Counted from the stretch's first letter, positions 10,124 to 20,910 are shown. The stretch: DNA of 64,000 bases from Stropharia rugosoannulata (GCA_028532985.1 JANCIK010000002.1:3782001-3846000); one strand, 5' to 3'. Notes: generated from the letters alone by a model not told the origin. Numbers and translations: made by a program.

Positions 10124-11389
10124 TTAGCCGTCGCGCTTGGCCATCCCCGTGGGTGCGCGCGGTAGCTGCGAGGGGAACCTCACATTGTGGAGCTCGAGGT
10201 AGCGGTCGAGGGCTTCCAGCTTTCGACATTCTGCGTGTGGTTCCCAGGTTGTGTCGCCCAGGGACCAGCGTACTTCGTATTCCAGCTGCCCCTGTTCGTC
10301 CCGTCTATGGCCTACTATCTCGTCTACGAACCATTCTTGCTCATTGTCAGCACCGAAGTCGTAGGGCTCTGGCGTAGCACGATTCGGGAACAGCGCATCA
10401 GAAGATGCGTGGTATGGGCGTAGTAGAGAGACGTGGAACGTGCCGTGTACACGTCGTCGTTGCAGCACAGGAGGCAAGTCCAACTTGTAGTTGGACGTCT
10501 CGGGCCGGGCCGCGGATACTCTGTACGGGCCGATATATTTCGGGCGTAGCTTGTGAATTCGGTTCTTAGGTAGGTTCAAGTTGGCGGTTGATAGGAATAC
10601 TAAGTCACCGACGTTAATCTGCGGTTCTGCAGAACGTTTACGGTTCGCCTGCTTGGTTTGCCACATGCGTGCCTCAATAATTGCGTCGTGCGCACTCGCA
10701 AGGTTGCGTAGGGCCTGATGCGCAAAGTCCTTTACTCCGCGGGGTACGTTCGAGCCTCTAATCTCTTTGATCATGCTCGGCATATACCCCTTGTTGAGCT
10801 CAAACGGTGCGTACCCTGTTGACTCGGATATGCTTGCGTTAATAGCGAACTCCGTCATATCCAGGCATTCGACCCAGTTCTCTTGGTTGTGAGAAACTAC
10901 GGATCGTATGATCTGTGCCACTGATCGGTTAGCCCTCTCTGTTTGTCCATCCGTCTGGGGGTGGAATGACGTAGACATTAGGAGTTTTGCACCCAGGATC
11001 TTATGCAATTCTGTCCACCATTTCGACGTGAACTTAGGATCACGGTCGCACACTATAGACTCAGGTAAGCCGTGAAGACGCACTATCTCGCGTCTGTATA
11101 CCCATGATAGTTCTGAGGCCATCATCCGTGTATTGACAGGAATTAAATGGACCATGCTGGTCATTCGGCATATTATCACCCAGAGGTAATTGAAGCCTTT
11201 TACTTCTGGGAATGGGCCTATGAAGTCCATTCCAATGGAGTCCCAAGGTTTAGTGGGGACGGGTAAACTATGCAGTTTGCCCGTGGGGTGTGCATTGGCC
11301 CCTTTAGTGGTTTGGCAAGTAATGCAAGTCTTGCACCATTCCTCCAAATCCTTCCCCATTCGTGGCCACCAGTACCACCGCCGGACATA
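10124..11389 (-). CDS. Element C integrase and C-terminal chromodomain (downstream part of pol)
   Basis: This inserts the cDNA into chromatin. The Tc1 insertion separates it from the first half of pol. The zinc-binding CC pair (CKTCITC) is here, while the matching HH pair lies across the insertion near 12745. Catalytic residues are visible: MDFIG, VCDRD and QTERA, spaced as DD35E. A GPY-like region follows (KYIGPYRV), then a chromodomain at the C-terminus (EWFVDEIVGHRRDEQGQLEY ... WEPHAECRKLEALDRYLELH), the hallmark of chromoviruses and thought to guide insertion to marked chromatin. The frame agrees with the upstream pol half: 1,323 bp plus a TA shifts the phase exactly as observed. Confidence 0.92.
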   Translation of the reverse strand, partial: YVRRWYWWPRMGKDLEEWCKTCITCQTTKGANAHPTGKLHSLPVPTKPWDSIGMDFIGPFPEVKGFNYLWVIICRMTSMVHLIPVNTRMMASELSWVYRREIVRLHGLPESIVCDRDPKFTSKWWTELHKILGAKLLMSTSFHPQTDGQTERANRSVAQIIRSVVSHNQENWVECLDMTEFAINASISESTGYAPFELNKGYMPSMIKEIRGSNVPRGVKDFAHQALRNLASAHDAIIEARMWQTKQANRKRSAEPQINVGDLVFLSTANLNLPKNRIHKLRPKYIGPYRVSAARPETSNYKLDLPPVLQRRRVHGTFHVSLLRPYHASSDALFPNRATPEPYDFGADNEQEWFVDEIVGHRRDEQGQLEYEVRWSLGDTTWEPHAECRKLEALDRYLELHNVRFPSQLPRAPTGMAKRDG

Positions 11390-12712
11390 CTCGTGGTCAC
11401 AAAAAGTGATGGTCACATACCTATTTCCCACGCGTTGAACTCCTCCTACCTCCGACATTCTGCAGGTATATTTCATTTCAACATCAATTCTGAGCTATGA
11501 AAATTTGACAGTCAATATATTACTTTAATTTGTACATATAACAAAAATTAAAATGGAGTATGACCACCATTTGCCTCCAAAACAGCCTGCACACGCTGAG
11601 GCATTTGTAAAATGTGCTTGTTGATCTTTTCGATTGATAATTCCTCCCATGCGGCTCGGACTGCTTGTTTGAGTGCATCAACTGAATTTACCGAAGGGTG
11701 AGAGCGAACAATAGCTTTGAGGTCATGCCAAACTGGCTCGATGGGATTTAAATCAGGTGATTGTGCTGGATGACTTTCCAACGGAATGTTGTTTTCTTCA
11801 AACCACCTTTGTGTCGATTTTGCTCGATGGCTAGCTGCTCCATCATGCTGAAATTTTACCAAACCCTTCTCCTGTGCTATCCCTTCCCAAAAGCTCTTTA
11901 AAACTCCATCCAATACCTGTGACTGATAACGAGAGGCAGTCATTCCTCCACCCTTTCCCCCAGGATAGTCAAGAACAAGTAATGGCCCTTTCTGGCCAAA
12001 AATTATACAGGCCCAGATCATAATGCGGATGGAGGACTGACTGAATGTTGGAACAATACAGTCCTCGTGAAATTCCTCTTCTGGGCGGCGCGTGACAAAG
12101 ATAGGGCCATTCCGATCACCTAAGCAAACATAGCATTCATCCGAGTAGATAGTGGTCTTGAAATCTTCGTCACTAAGGCCCTTTTTATCCTTTGCCCAGG
12201 CAAGCCTTGCAGTCTTGTGAGCACGAGTAAGATATGGTTTACGTCTTGCAACTCGTCGATGGTATCCATGTGCATTTAAGACATTCCGAACAGTTGATAC
12301 TGATGGCTGTGATGGCAAGACATTACTAAGCTCGGAAAGTGCACTTCTTCTGTGTTTCTTGACCTCTCGGATAAGGGTACGCTCCTCACGGAGGTCTAAT
12401 AGCCTTGGCCTGCCAGATCGAGGACGATTGGAAACAGTTCCGGTTGATTTGTACTTCGCAATAATCTTCCTTGCAGTTGCAATTGGAATGTTTTCTGCTT
12501 CAGCTGCGGATTTTGCTGTTTGGTTGGCCAAAACACGTCCAATTAATCGGTTCTTTTTGGGAGTATCATGCTGAGTACGTGCAGTATTTACAGAAGACAT
12601 TTCGTAGTATGGGAGTATGTGGTTGTAGAGATATGAAGTGGATTACGCGTCATGAATCTGAGTGGAGGTGCAATGATGCAATCATGTGACCGTTACTTTT
12701 TGTAACCACGAG
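11390..12712 (-). mobile_element. Tc1-type DNA transposon inserted in element C integrase
   Basis: 1,323 bp, flanked by TA at 11388-11389 and 12713-12714, with about 29-bp TIRs that start CTCGTGGTYACAAAAAGTRA and have about three mismatches. It carries a single intact transposase gene. Length, TA target and TIR structure fit the Tc1/mariner superfamily. It interrupts the zinc-binding part of the element C integrase. Confidence 0.96.
11548..12600 (-). CDS. Tc1-type transposase, 350 aa, intact
   Basis: A cut-and-paste transposase that binds the TIRs and inserts at TA. The N-terminal third has helix-turn-helix content (AAEAENIPIATARKIIAKYK, then a GRP-type linker SGRPRLLD). The catalytic triad is visible: IYSDECYV, FQHDGAASH and DLNPIEPVW. 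Thirty-four residues lie between the second Asp and the Glu, so it is DD34E, the Tc1 arrangement. The length of 350 aa is typical. There is no internal stop and both TIRs are present, so the copy may be active. Start and stop lie about 110-160 bp inside the TIR ends. Confidence 0.95.
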   Translation of the reverse strand: MSSVNTARTQHDTPKKNRLIGRVLANQTAKSAAEAENIPIATARKIIAKYKSTGTVSNRPRSGRPRLLDLREERTLIREVKKHRRSALSELSNVLPSQPSVSTVRNVLNAHGYHRRVARRKPYLTRAHKTARLAWAKDKKGLSDEDFKTTIYSDECYVCLGDRNGPIFVTRRPEEEFHEDCIVPTFSQSSIRIMIWACIIFGQKGPLLVLDYPGGKGGGMTASRYQSQVLDGVLKSFWEGIAQEKGLVKFQHDGAASHRAKSTQRWFEENNIPLESHPAQSPDLNPIEPVWHDLKAIVRSHPSVNSVDALKQAVRAAWEELSIEKINKHILQMPQRVQAVLEANGGHTPF

Positions 12713-15393
12713 TACATATGTGTCTTATGCGTTGCAAAGTGACCCACTACTGAATGTGCTTGGTCAATTATTTTAGTTACCAATTCTCGGTCCGTTTGGG
12801 GTATGCATGTCACCCGTTCACCAGTGGTATTTATCATGTAGACCAGTCCATCGTCCGATATTCTAAAGTTACGGAATTCGTCTGGTTGGGATAGTATAGG
12901 TGCGTAGAATTTATCATCTCCGTACCCGGATTTTATTTGTTTGACGAGCGCGTCCTCTTTCAGTAATGTGGGTGGTGCCACTGCGCGATCCCGTTGTAGT
13001 GCCTCGCCCAGCGTGATATCAGGCTGTCGTGCGCTGTGTATCGCCGCACGTTCTGTCTGCCGTGTCGCGCGGTCGGTCACATTCTGGTGTTTGTGTAGCG
13101 CCTCGGCCTCTCTTGTACGCGGCTCCACCGAGTCCTTGAGGACCTGTAGGCGCTTACTTCGACGCACGTTTCCCTTGTCCACTCGCATTGCTTTCATGGC
13201 TTCGTCTTGGGGAAATGCTTCCTTATACCTAGGTATTGGTAGGTCGTCTCCCATTTTGTCAATCCGTATGTCTGCACTGACATATTCATGTGTTGCATAT
13301 GAGTCAGCCGGAGTATCACTCTCGTAATACCTCGACAGGCAGTCTGCAATTTTGTTGAGTTCCCCCTTTACATATGTAATATCAAACGTGAATCTGGCTA
13401 GGTAATCTAGCCATCGACGCTGTTGGTTACTTAATGTAATCTGCGTTTTGAAGAATTCCAACGCTTTATGGTCAGTTATGATATGTATCTTATAACCGAC
13501 TAGCTTATCCTCCCATTTTAGGAGTGCCTCCAGTATGGCTAAGGTTTCAAGTTCATGCACTGCATAGTTGTGCTGTGCTGTTGTGAATTTCCTCGACATG
13601 AACCCTGCCGGCCGGCAGTCCTGCCAGCTCGGCCCTTGTCCGTACATGGCTCCTATGCCTGATTTGGAGGCGTCGCATATCACCCAAATAGGCTGGCCAG
13701 TCTCAGGTCGTATGGGCTGTAGTATCGGTGTTTTTGTACATAATTGCTTTATGGTTTCGAAACACCGTTGGTGGATGGGTCGCCACATAAACGGTGCGCC
13801 ATTCTGGCTCATCGCTAGTAGTGGACCCGTGTATACTGATAGATTGGGAAGGAAATTTCCTACATAATTAACCAATCCCACGAACCTCTGGATATCGTTG
13901 TACGTTCTGGGTGTGCGCCAATTACGTATTCGTTCCAACTTGTCCTCATCTGGATGTATACCATCGTCGTCAATGATGTGGCCAAGGCAATCTACACGAT
14001 CTGCGTATAGCTCGCACTTGGCCCATTTTAAATATAATTGGTTATCCCTCAATCGATCAAACACTATTTTCAAGTATTGTTCGTGCTCTTCAATTGAGTC
14101 TGAGAATATGAACATATCATCCAGGTACACATGTAAGAATATCCCAATGCAATCCCTGAATATGAAGGTCATCATCCGTTGGAATGTTGATGGAGCATTA
14201 CAGTCCCCTTGCTGCACCACGTTGCTCACGTATGTTCCAGCAATTGTGCTGAATGCAGTTTTATGAACGTCCTCTGGTCGTATCCGTACTTGTTCATAGG
14301 CGTCCGTCAGATCAATCTTGGATCTATATTTAGCTCGTGCTACGTCTTCCCTTATCACTTCTTGGTCGGGGAGCGGAGTCACGTCTTTAATTGTGTTGTC
14401 ATTACGCTGTCGGCAGTCAATAACCGTACGCAATTTTCCATCCTTCTTTGGGATACACATCAATGGTGCAGCCTGTGTTGCACTGCTCGGAGTCCACCAT
14501 CCAGCTGCTACATAGCGATTCAATTTCTCGTGAAATTCTTTCCGTAGGGATTGGGGACATCGTGGTGCATGGTATGAGTATACTCTCTTTTCGTCTATTA
14601 GGTGTATCTCATGATTAATATCACGGAATGGAGGTAGCTTGACCGGTGTGCCATTTACCATGTCGTGATATTCCTCTTTCCATTTGTTTCTAAAATTAGG
14701 TATCTCGGCTTCCATTGGGTCTGGCTGCCTTGTTTCCCTGGCTGCGCGTATAGCCTCCTTATCTGGTGGTATTTTCTTGCGCTCAAATCTGTCTTTTAAT
14801 TTCTGAATGTTCATTGTAATTGTATCTTCCACATTCAATCTCATCTTGGTATGTCCCAGCCTTATAGTTTTAGCTCTGGGATATATGTCATCAAAGCTCA
14901 CGGCTTCGGATATCTCGCTAGATGCAGCCTTCCGATATGTTTCGTGGCTTTTCCGTGGGTATTTGTCCTGCCATGCTTGTCGTGCCGCAGCGTCAAATAT
15001 CATTTGGTTTATTTCTGCCGGCATCCGTGGGTCAAGTGTCCACTCGAAGTCGGTTGGTGGAGTTGGTCTTTCCCAAAAACGTCTGCGAAACGGTTCATTA
15101 GGGTAGACATTGTTGTTTATGTTTGAATCACCCAGATGGTCCGGCTTCTCAATGTTATTCTTTGTGGTTGAATCACCAGTTTGACCTGGCTTTTCAACAT
15201 TATTAAATTCAACGTTATTTTTATTTTCTACTTTCTCATTTTTGTTATACTCTTCCCCCCCTCTCCGAGGCCCATTAAGGGCCTCAGCATCCACAGATAT
15301 GTGTGCCACTACGGACTCAGAAGAAGCAGGCAGCGCCCGCTCCCTCTGCTCCCGTTGCGCCCTGAGGTCGCCGTCTTCGATAACCTCTTCCAT
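12713..15393 (-). CDS. Element C reverse transcriptase and RNase H (upstream part of pol)
   Basis: Copies the element RNA into DNA. The first ATG is at 15393, in the same frame as Gag with only a UGA and seven codons between, so it is probably made as a Gag-Pol readthrough product. The RT core contains KDGKLRTVIDCRQRN, KIDLTDAYEQVRI and the catalytic VYLDDMFIF. RNase H follows (WVICDASKSGIGAM, ELETLAILEALLKWE, IITDHKALEFF). The region ends within the integrase zinc-binding segment (VVGHFATHK), where the Tc1 element is inserted. The N-terminal 200 residues are Asn/Glu-rich and low-complexity. Confidence 0.93.
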
Positions 15394-15414
15394 GGATGTC
15401 TTTGGGGGCGGCCG

Positions 15415-15420
15415 TCACTT
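15415..15420 (-). other. UGA-C leaky stop context between Gag and Pol of element C
   Basis: The Gag ORF ends TGA (15417-15415) followed directly by CGG and six further sense codons before the pol ATG at 15393, all in one frame. UGA followed by CGG is a known readthrough context in plant RNA viruses (type II contexts). I infer translational readthrough. An independent start at 15393 is the alternative. Confidence 0.6.
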
Positions 15421-18400
15421 CGCCGCCTTGTGGTCACTTGCACGTGTTCGATGCACGCGCAGGTCGATGTCCGGCGCAGAATATTCCACCGCTGGTATAG
15501 TGATCCCGTTAACCGTGACAGTCAGGTCACCAAAATCCAGTTTCACTTTATTTTTATGCATGAACGGCGTGCCAATAACCATGTCATAACGGTCAAGGTT
15601 ACATATGTCCACGTATGTCTCTTGCTTGTCAGCACCCGGCATAGATATTTTCACGTCTGCACCATGTGTGATACTGGCGCGACTACCCACGGTTCCTAAC
15701 TGTACAGTGAATGGGTCCAACAGCGGGTAAGCAGTTATGTTAGCCACATCCGCAAACGCTGGGGATATGGAAGTACAAGTGCTACCTGCATCCCATAACG
15801 TCCAAGCATCTTGTCTGTTCACTGCACTGTACGTTAGTAAGCAGCGCTTTTTTGCGAGTGGAATCACTGGTCGTGCTCGTGGGGCCTTCTCTGCCTTGAA
15901 TACCCCACGCAATTTTTTAAAGAACCCAGGCTTCTGTGTAGACGCCTGCTCTGATGCCCGGTCTGTCATGGCTGATATTTGATCTTTGACTTTATCAGGC
16001 TGACCAAAGTCAATGATACCTAGTGTTGATTTGTCGTCTTCACTGTGCCCCTCATTCCTTTTAATTGATGTACGGTTAGGCGTTGTGAAGAAATCTATGA
16101 TGCGCATAGCATACATGCGTTCACAGTCGTCATTACGTGCATAATAGTCACTATTGTAGTCATCATATGCAATGTAATCCGTCTCTAGTGATTCGACATT
16201 GCCAGCAGTGGAAGATGTATCGCTGCCATCTATCCCTGCTTGAGCCGATCCTTCTGGTGTGAGTTCCTCGTGCGTGGTCTCCACCCCTGCATCCTCGTGG
16301 TGCGAGGGTTCTCCGCCACTTATTATTGAGTGTGCTGCACGAATGAACTCCCGTCGAACGCCGGTTGGTTGTCCACCGGGGTTATGTTTCCTTTTTGGGC
16401 ATGATGATGTATAGTGTCCTAGCAGTCCGCACTCGTAGCACTTGATCAGTGCCAGCAGCTTGTCACCTTGGTTCACGGGTGCAAGGTTATTGCCGTTCTC
16501 CTGCTTGTGGCCTATGGGATTGTACTCCTTAGGTTTCCCTTGTGCATCCTGTCTTGGGATGTAGTTGCCCCTTCGGTTATTATCCCTTGTCACTGGTCGG
16601 GCACGCTCACCCAGTTTGTCTTCTCGTGATTCACCACCCCTACCGAAGATCTGGTCCGATGTTCGATAGTTTGTGAATACTCCGGGTTGAGCAGATATGT
16701 TATAATGTCTGGCAGCTTTCTCAGCTAGCTCTACATCTTTACACTCTGACAGCAATTCCTCTATTGTGTTAATCTGCGCTGATAATCCTCTTCGGAATAG
16801 TTCGCGTCTCCAATTATCCGGCAAGGCTCTCAAGAATCTATCTGACATGGTGAATCGACCTGGGTCACTCATCATGTCGTGTTTAGCTTGTTGTAACCTT
16901 TCGTACAACCCCTGTACACCAGTGTCAGGGTAATAACATATTTTATCAAAGATCTCCCGTGCCTCTGCTGTGACAGAGATAAGCACAAATTGGTCGTACA
17001 GTGCACACACTATCTCCTCAAACGTCCATTTCAATTTCTCTCTTGTAGCGCCCAGGACATGTCTACGGAGAAAGTCTTTTGCCTTTCCGTCCACAAACGA
17101 TTGGCAGTACAGTACTCGACCTTCTTCTTTGTCTGGCCCACTCAAATTAGCCATTGCAAAGAAGATGGAAACATCTGTCACCCATGCTTCTAGCACCGAC
17201 ATTTTATCTGCACCGTCATACTTGGTGATGGATGATATGCTGGGTGGTTTGGGTCTATCTTTCTCAAGTCCCACAAACCGTGGACATCCACAATGATCTC
17301 GGACTATGTCCATTAATCGTTGGTGCATGTCCAGCTTGTATCTCTCGTGTGCAGCCTGTATTCCTGGAACAGTGCTCGCACGATTGAAATTGGGTGGTGG
17401 ATTGAATAATGTGCCCATGGTTGATACTTGTCTAGTATCTACCGCTTCGGGGTTCTGTGCCCACTGATTGTGTTTCATATGTGTATCGGGCACGGTAATA
17501 TTATTAATATACGGTGATGATCTATCAATTTCCAGTTTAACCGCTGTGTCGTGTGCGCTGACATGCGGTTGCTGGTATGTTTCTCGAGCTGGTGTCCCGC
17601 GAGCCGCGTTCTGTTGATGAACAAACAGTTCGCGCATAGCGTCCACTACGTGGCTGCCCTCCCATCGTACTCCTTGGTCAGAGTATGCAGAGGTGCCTTT
17701 ATTTTTAACGTCCTCATTATGAAGATGTTGTAATACAACCCGATCATTAATGTCGTTGGCTATTCCGTATTGGGCAGTAGCTGGTACCTTGTATCGGTTA
17801 TCCAACTCATGTTTAGTACTTGGTGAGATCATGCCCTGGTGACTCGGTGTTGCCGCATGTGTGGGTCCATGGTCTGATCTATTATGATGTGGCGCTAACT
17901 CACTTATGCCCGTTGCAGATTGCCCATATTGGCTAGCCACGAATGCTCTGTTCGCGGCTGAATCCACACCACTTGTAGTTACTTGTCCACTGGCTATGCT
18001 GCCATTCGTACTTTCACTCTCGTCCGCCTTTGATTGCAGTGCATTTCTTTCATTTCGCTCGGTCATTATTGTATACATCTGTACAGTGACACTGACCCCT
18101 TTCATTACCGCGTGTACGAAATCATCATCATCGAAATCGTTATGAGGTAATCGCCGCGCTTGGCGTACTAAAGTAGCTGTGGTAAGCGCTTCCCTTACTA
18201 ATTTTGTCCGTTTCATTATTGGAACTTCCTCTTCCTCGATTGTCTGCCAGAACAGTATCAATTGACGAGCGAGAGAGCAATCCATTGGGATGATAGGGAA
18301 CTGGTCGCCAAGTCCGTGCTTACGCATTTCGTCAAGCGCGCTTAGTCTTGTTCTATTTTGGGAGGCCGCTTGGCCCGGCTCGGAGAACTCCGTCATAGCC

Positions 18401-18639
18401 GTCCGATCGGCTCCGATATTTGCCATCAATTCAGACAATTCTCCTGGGGGGATGCTGACTGCGCTCGCATCCCCGCTTCGTAGGGAGCTATGCTCGTTGG
18501 GCCCACCATGGTGGCCGGCCATTATATTGGATATGTTTGTGGTATCTGCACCGGGTGCAGACACCTCGGATTGTCTTCTCGACCTATCCGGTTGTGGTGT
18601 GGCTGACGTGCGAGACGGTGAGTTCTCGCTGCTAGCCAT
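15415..18639 (-). CDS. Element C Gag-protease, 1074 aa
   Basis: The ATG at 18639 lies 73 nt after the 5' LTR. The first 450 residues are low-complexity. A retrotransposon Gag core follows (LKWTFEEIVCALYDQF, YERLQQAKHDM, FLRALPDNWRRELF), then a zinc knuckle (CYECGLLGHYTSSCPKRK). An aspartic protease domain near the C-terminus has WDAGSTCTSI as its active-site loop, with Ala in place of the usual Ser/Thr after Asp, and ends with YDMVIGTPFMHKNKVKLDF. Gag and protease are in one ORF and Pol follows across a single UGA. The protein is large for a Gag because of its disordered N-terminus. Confidence 0.92.
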   Translation of the reverse strand: MASSENSPSRTSATPQPDRSRRQSEVSAPGADTTNISNIMAGHHGGPNEHSSLRSGDASAVSIPPGELSELMANIGADRTAMTEFSEPGQAASQNRTRLSALDEMRKHGLGDQFPIIPMDCSLARQLILFWQTIEEEEVPIMKRTKLVREALTTATLVRQARRLPHNDFDDDDFVHAVMKGVSVTVQMYTIMTERNERNALQSKADESESTNGSIASGQVTTSGVDSAANRAFVASQYGQSATGISELAPHHNRSDHGPTHAATPSHQGMISPSTKHELDNRYKVPATAQYGIANDINDRVVLQHLHNEDVKNKGTSAYSDQGVRWEGSHVVDAMRELFVHQQNAARGTPARETYQQPHVSAHDTAVKLEIDRSSPYINNITVPDTHMKHNQWAQNPEAVDTRQVSTMGTLFNPPPNFNRASTVPGIQAAHERYKLDMHQRLMDIVRDHCGCPRFVGLEKDRPKPPSISSITKYDGADKMSVLEAWVTDVSIFFAMANLSGPDKEEGRVLYCQSFVDGKAKDFLRRHVLGATREKLKWTFEEIVCALYDQFVLISVTAEAREIFDKICYYPDTGVQGLYERLQQAKHDMMSDPGRFTMSDRFLRALPDNWRRELFRRGLSAQINTIEELLSECKDVELAEKAARHYNISAQPGVFTNYRTSDQIFGRGGESREDKLGERARPVTRDNNRRGNYIPRQDAQGKPKEYNPIGHKQENGNNLAPVNQGDKLLALIKCYECGLLGHYTSSCPKRKHNPGGQPTGVRREFIRAAHSIISGGEPSHHEDAGVETTHEELTPEGSAQAGIDGSDTSSTAGNVESLETDYIAYDDYNSDYYARNDDCERMYAMRIIDFFTTPNRTSIKRNEGHSEDDKSTLGIIDFGQPDKVKDQISAMTDRASEQASTQKPGFFKKLRGVFKAEKAPRARPVIPLAKKRCLLTYSAVNRQDAWTLWDAGSTCTSISPAFADVANITAYPLLDPFTVQLGTVGSRASITHGADVKISMPGADKQETYVDICNLDRYDMVIGTPFMHKNKVKLDFGDLTVTVNGITIPAVEYSAPDIDLRVHRTRASDHKAAK

Positions 18640-18712
18640 TTTTAGGTGTTGTGTGAAAATTTCAATTCACAGTAGCTCGTAGTACCGAAATATAATTCGC
18701 GGTTCAACAAAG

Positions 18713-18896
18713 TGAAACGCTGGCGCGCTTCAGTGTAGTTTGCATTCTTAAATCACACGATAGAACCAGTCAATATGTATATTGAGGTACTACGTGTAGG
18801 AAAAGAACTAAGGGGGAAAAGGCGCGTCTGGCGCCTTTTATATCGCATCAATGCATCACGTGTATAGGCGGTGCGTATCCTCTACGCCCCGTTACA
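18713..18896 (-). repeat. Element C 5' LTR
   Basis: A 184-bp LTR, partner of 7363-7546. It abuts the CCCCG duplication and the resumed hairpin satellite on its right. Confidence 0.95.
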
Positions 18897-19180
18897 CCCC
18901 GCCCTTTCCTCCTCCCCTGTCCGGGAGCCGGCCCGGCTGCCGCGGCGCGTCGTCACCCGGCCGAAACGAGACAGAACGCACCCCAGCACGCAAGTAGTGC
19001 GTGCTGGGGTGCATGCGAACGCCCTGCGGCCGTTTCAGTGGCCGCAGGGCGCGTGGGGCATTGAATACGCCCCGCCTTTCCTCCTGTTCCACCCCCGGAC
19101 TCCCGCAGCGCGTCGGCCCCCACCCGAAACGGAAGAAGACGCACCCTAGGACGCGGTATTTGCGTCCTAGGGTGCGTAAC
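18897..19180. repeat. GC-rich hairpin satellite, right part
   Basis: Continuation of the array at 6360-7362, separated by element C. It has one full unit (H1 near 18979, H2 near 19021, H3 near 19052) and the H1 of a last unit at 19141-19175. In that last H1 both arms have changed together (CACCCTAGGACGC paired with GCGTCCTAGGGTG), so pairing is preserved. Confidence 0.9.
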
Positions 19181-20910
19181 TGGAAGCCCCTGTAGCCATT
19201 TTCATACATCCCATCCCCTTGCAACATGCAAGAAGCGATGTTTGCGCTCCTGTGCGGCCCTACCCCCACCCCAACGCACTACTTTCTCAGGACCTCCGGC
19301 CCACCTCGCTGCCCTCCTCACCTTCGCAGAACTGGCGTCCGAGATCTTTCTTTTTCCGTTGTGGATGGGCCGCTGCGTGGGTGCAGGCGAGAAGCAGTCT
19401 GCTGAGTATGGCGCTAATACTGTGGGCGGAAGTTAGGGTGCAGGCGCGTGCTGCAAAGACAGGAATTAGGGACGGAAGGAGGAGACCGAAGGATAGAAGC
19501 ATACAACATCAATATTGACACATAGCGTGCGCCCGACCGGTGTGCTATTAGGCCGTGGTGCGGGATTGTGCTCGCCATCATCGGCATGCGGGTGGGCGCG
19601 GGTGTGGGCATGGGATGTATTACTAGTGATGGATTGAGGACCCAGAGGTGCAACGTTTTCTGTGAAGAGTCGGTTAGCGTAGAGTGGGTACGAACCAACA
19701 GACTCGCCAAGTCGCCAGGGCAGGTTAGGGGGGTGATGGGGTAGAGACACAGGATCGGCTTGATTTGGTGTCCAAGCTTATGCAGAGTCCTCCTGCGCGT
19801 GCGGTTGTTGGTAGGGCGTCGTCTTTTTCGAGCGAACGAGCAAGTTCAAACGTTCATTTCCTTGCGCACATACTGACTAACTGTTAAGTAATCCATATTT
19901 TCAATGACCGCGCGCGCGCTGTTCCTGCCCCTCTAGAGGACGAGCATATTGGGTGAATTAGATGTAGTTGTTAATAAATATGGCAAAGGGAGGTACCTTG
20001 GGCATTGCTTGGGCAGAGTCTCCTTGTCTACGACGACTTATTGTCGTGTGATCTGGGTGTAGGCTAGCTGACTAAGTAGGATGGGGAACCTGGGGTTCCG
20101 AGTGTCAATTGTACCGTATTACCACAATTACAAACATTTACACATGTAATATTATGCTGGAAACGGTCATCCTTTTGGATGACCAGAGGGTCGGTGGTTG
20201 TAATGACCAAGATCCGCTCTTTGTCTCTGCAGTCTATTCCCTAAAAGATAAAGAAGCTAATGTACCTCATAGGAGCACTTCGGAGCGTCCCATGCGTCGC
20301 GGTGTGGTGGGTTCACAAAATCAAGGTAAGTATATCTGGATACAGTCAGAAATTGACGTACTTAGTGCTTGCAAGTCTTGCCTTATTGTATTAGGCCTTG
20401 GAGTTGTCGAGAACAGCGTGCTTGGTCGCATTGATGACTCGCGCGCGCGAGATGGCCTCCTCAAGTCACGGCAAGTCTGTGTCGGCAAACATCAGCTTCG
20501 TATGCAGCGTCTTCCCCCGCTTTCCGCGCAGTAGCATGCGGTGCAACTGCGTTCAAGTTGTGCCGAGCTGTTTCTAAGGGACGGTGGGGTCTTAATGCGG
20601 ACCCAATATTGATACCCATCGATTAGCAGTGACTAAAAGTACATACCATTAGTTCGCACAGGGGATAATTAAGAAAAGAACATACCAACTTGCTATTTTT
20701 GCTCAGTCTCCTGCGACAGACGCAGTGTCCTTTTCTGAGAGAGAGAGAAGTTGGCTGCAGTGTTGGTTTTACTATTAATAGAACATTCCCATTTGTCCGA
20801 TATCTGTCACGGTTGATGTAGGTATATACATAAATAAAACAAAAAACAAAAACAAAAACAAAACAGCAAGCAAAAAGTAATGAATAGCACATAAGAGAAA
20901 ATTACTTGTC
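19181..20910. other. No supported gene
   Basis: Nothing recognisable. An open frame at 20109-20534 has no domain, no splice context and no compositional support. An A-rich low-complexity run with CAAAAA repeats lies at 20830-20880, and a short GA repeat at 20739-20750. Confidence 0.5.

Larger units (their letters stand above)
7363..18896 (-). mobile_element. Element C: complete chromovirus-type Ty3/Gypsy retrotransposon with an extra ORF
   Basis: An 11,534-bp element with 184-bp LTRs (TGAAAC...GTTACA on the plus strand) that differ at two positions by eye, and CCCCG duplicated at 7358-7362 and 18897-18901. On the minus strand the order is LTR, Gag-protease, RT-RNase H, integrase with chromodomain, an extra 675-codon ORF, a polypurine tract and LTR. 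A 1,323-bp Tc1 element interrupts the integrase. Without it the element is about 10.2 kb, long for a fungal chromovirus because of the extra ORF. Near-identical LTRs indicate recent insertion, into the hairpin satellite. Confidence 0.95.

Noticed and set aside
20109..20534. 141-codon open frame
   Set aside because: No domain, no splice signals and no compositional bias; treated as chance.
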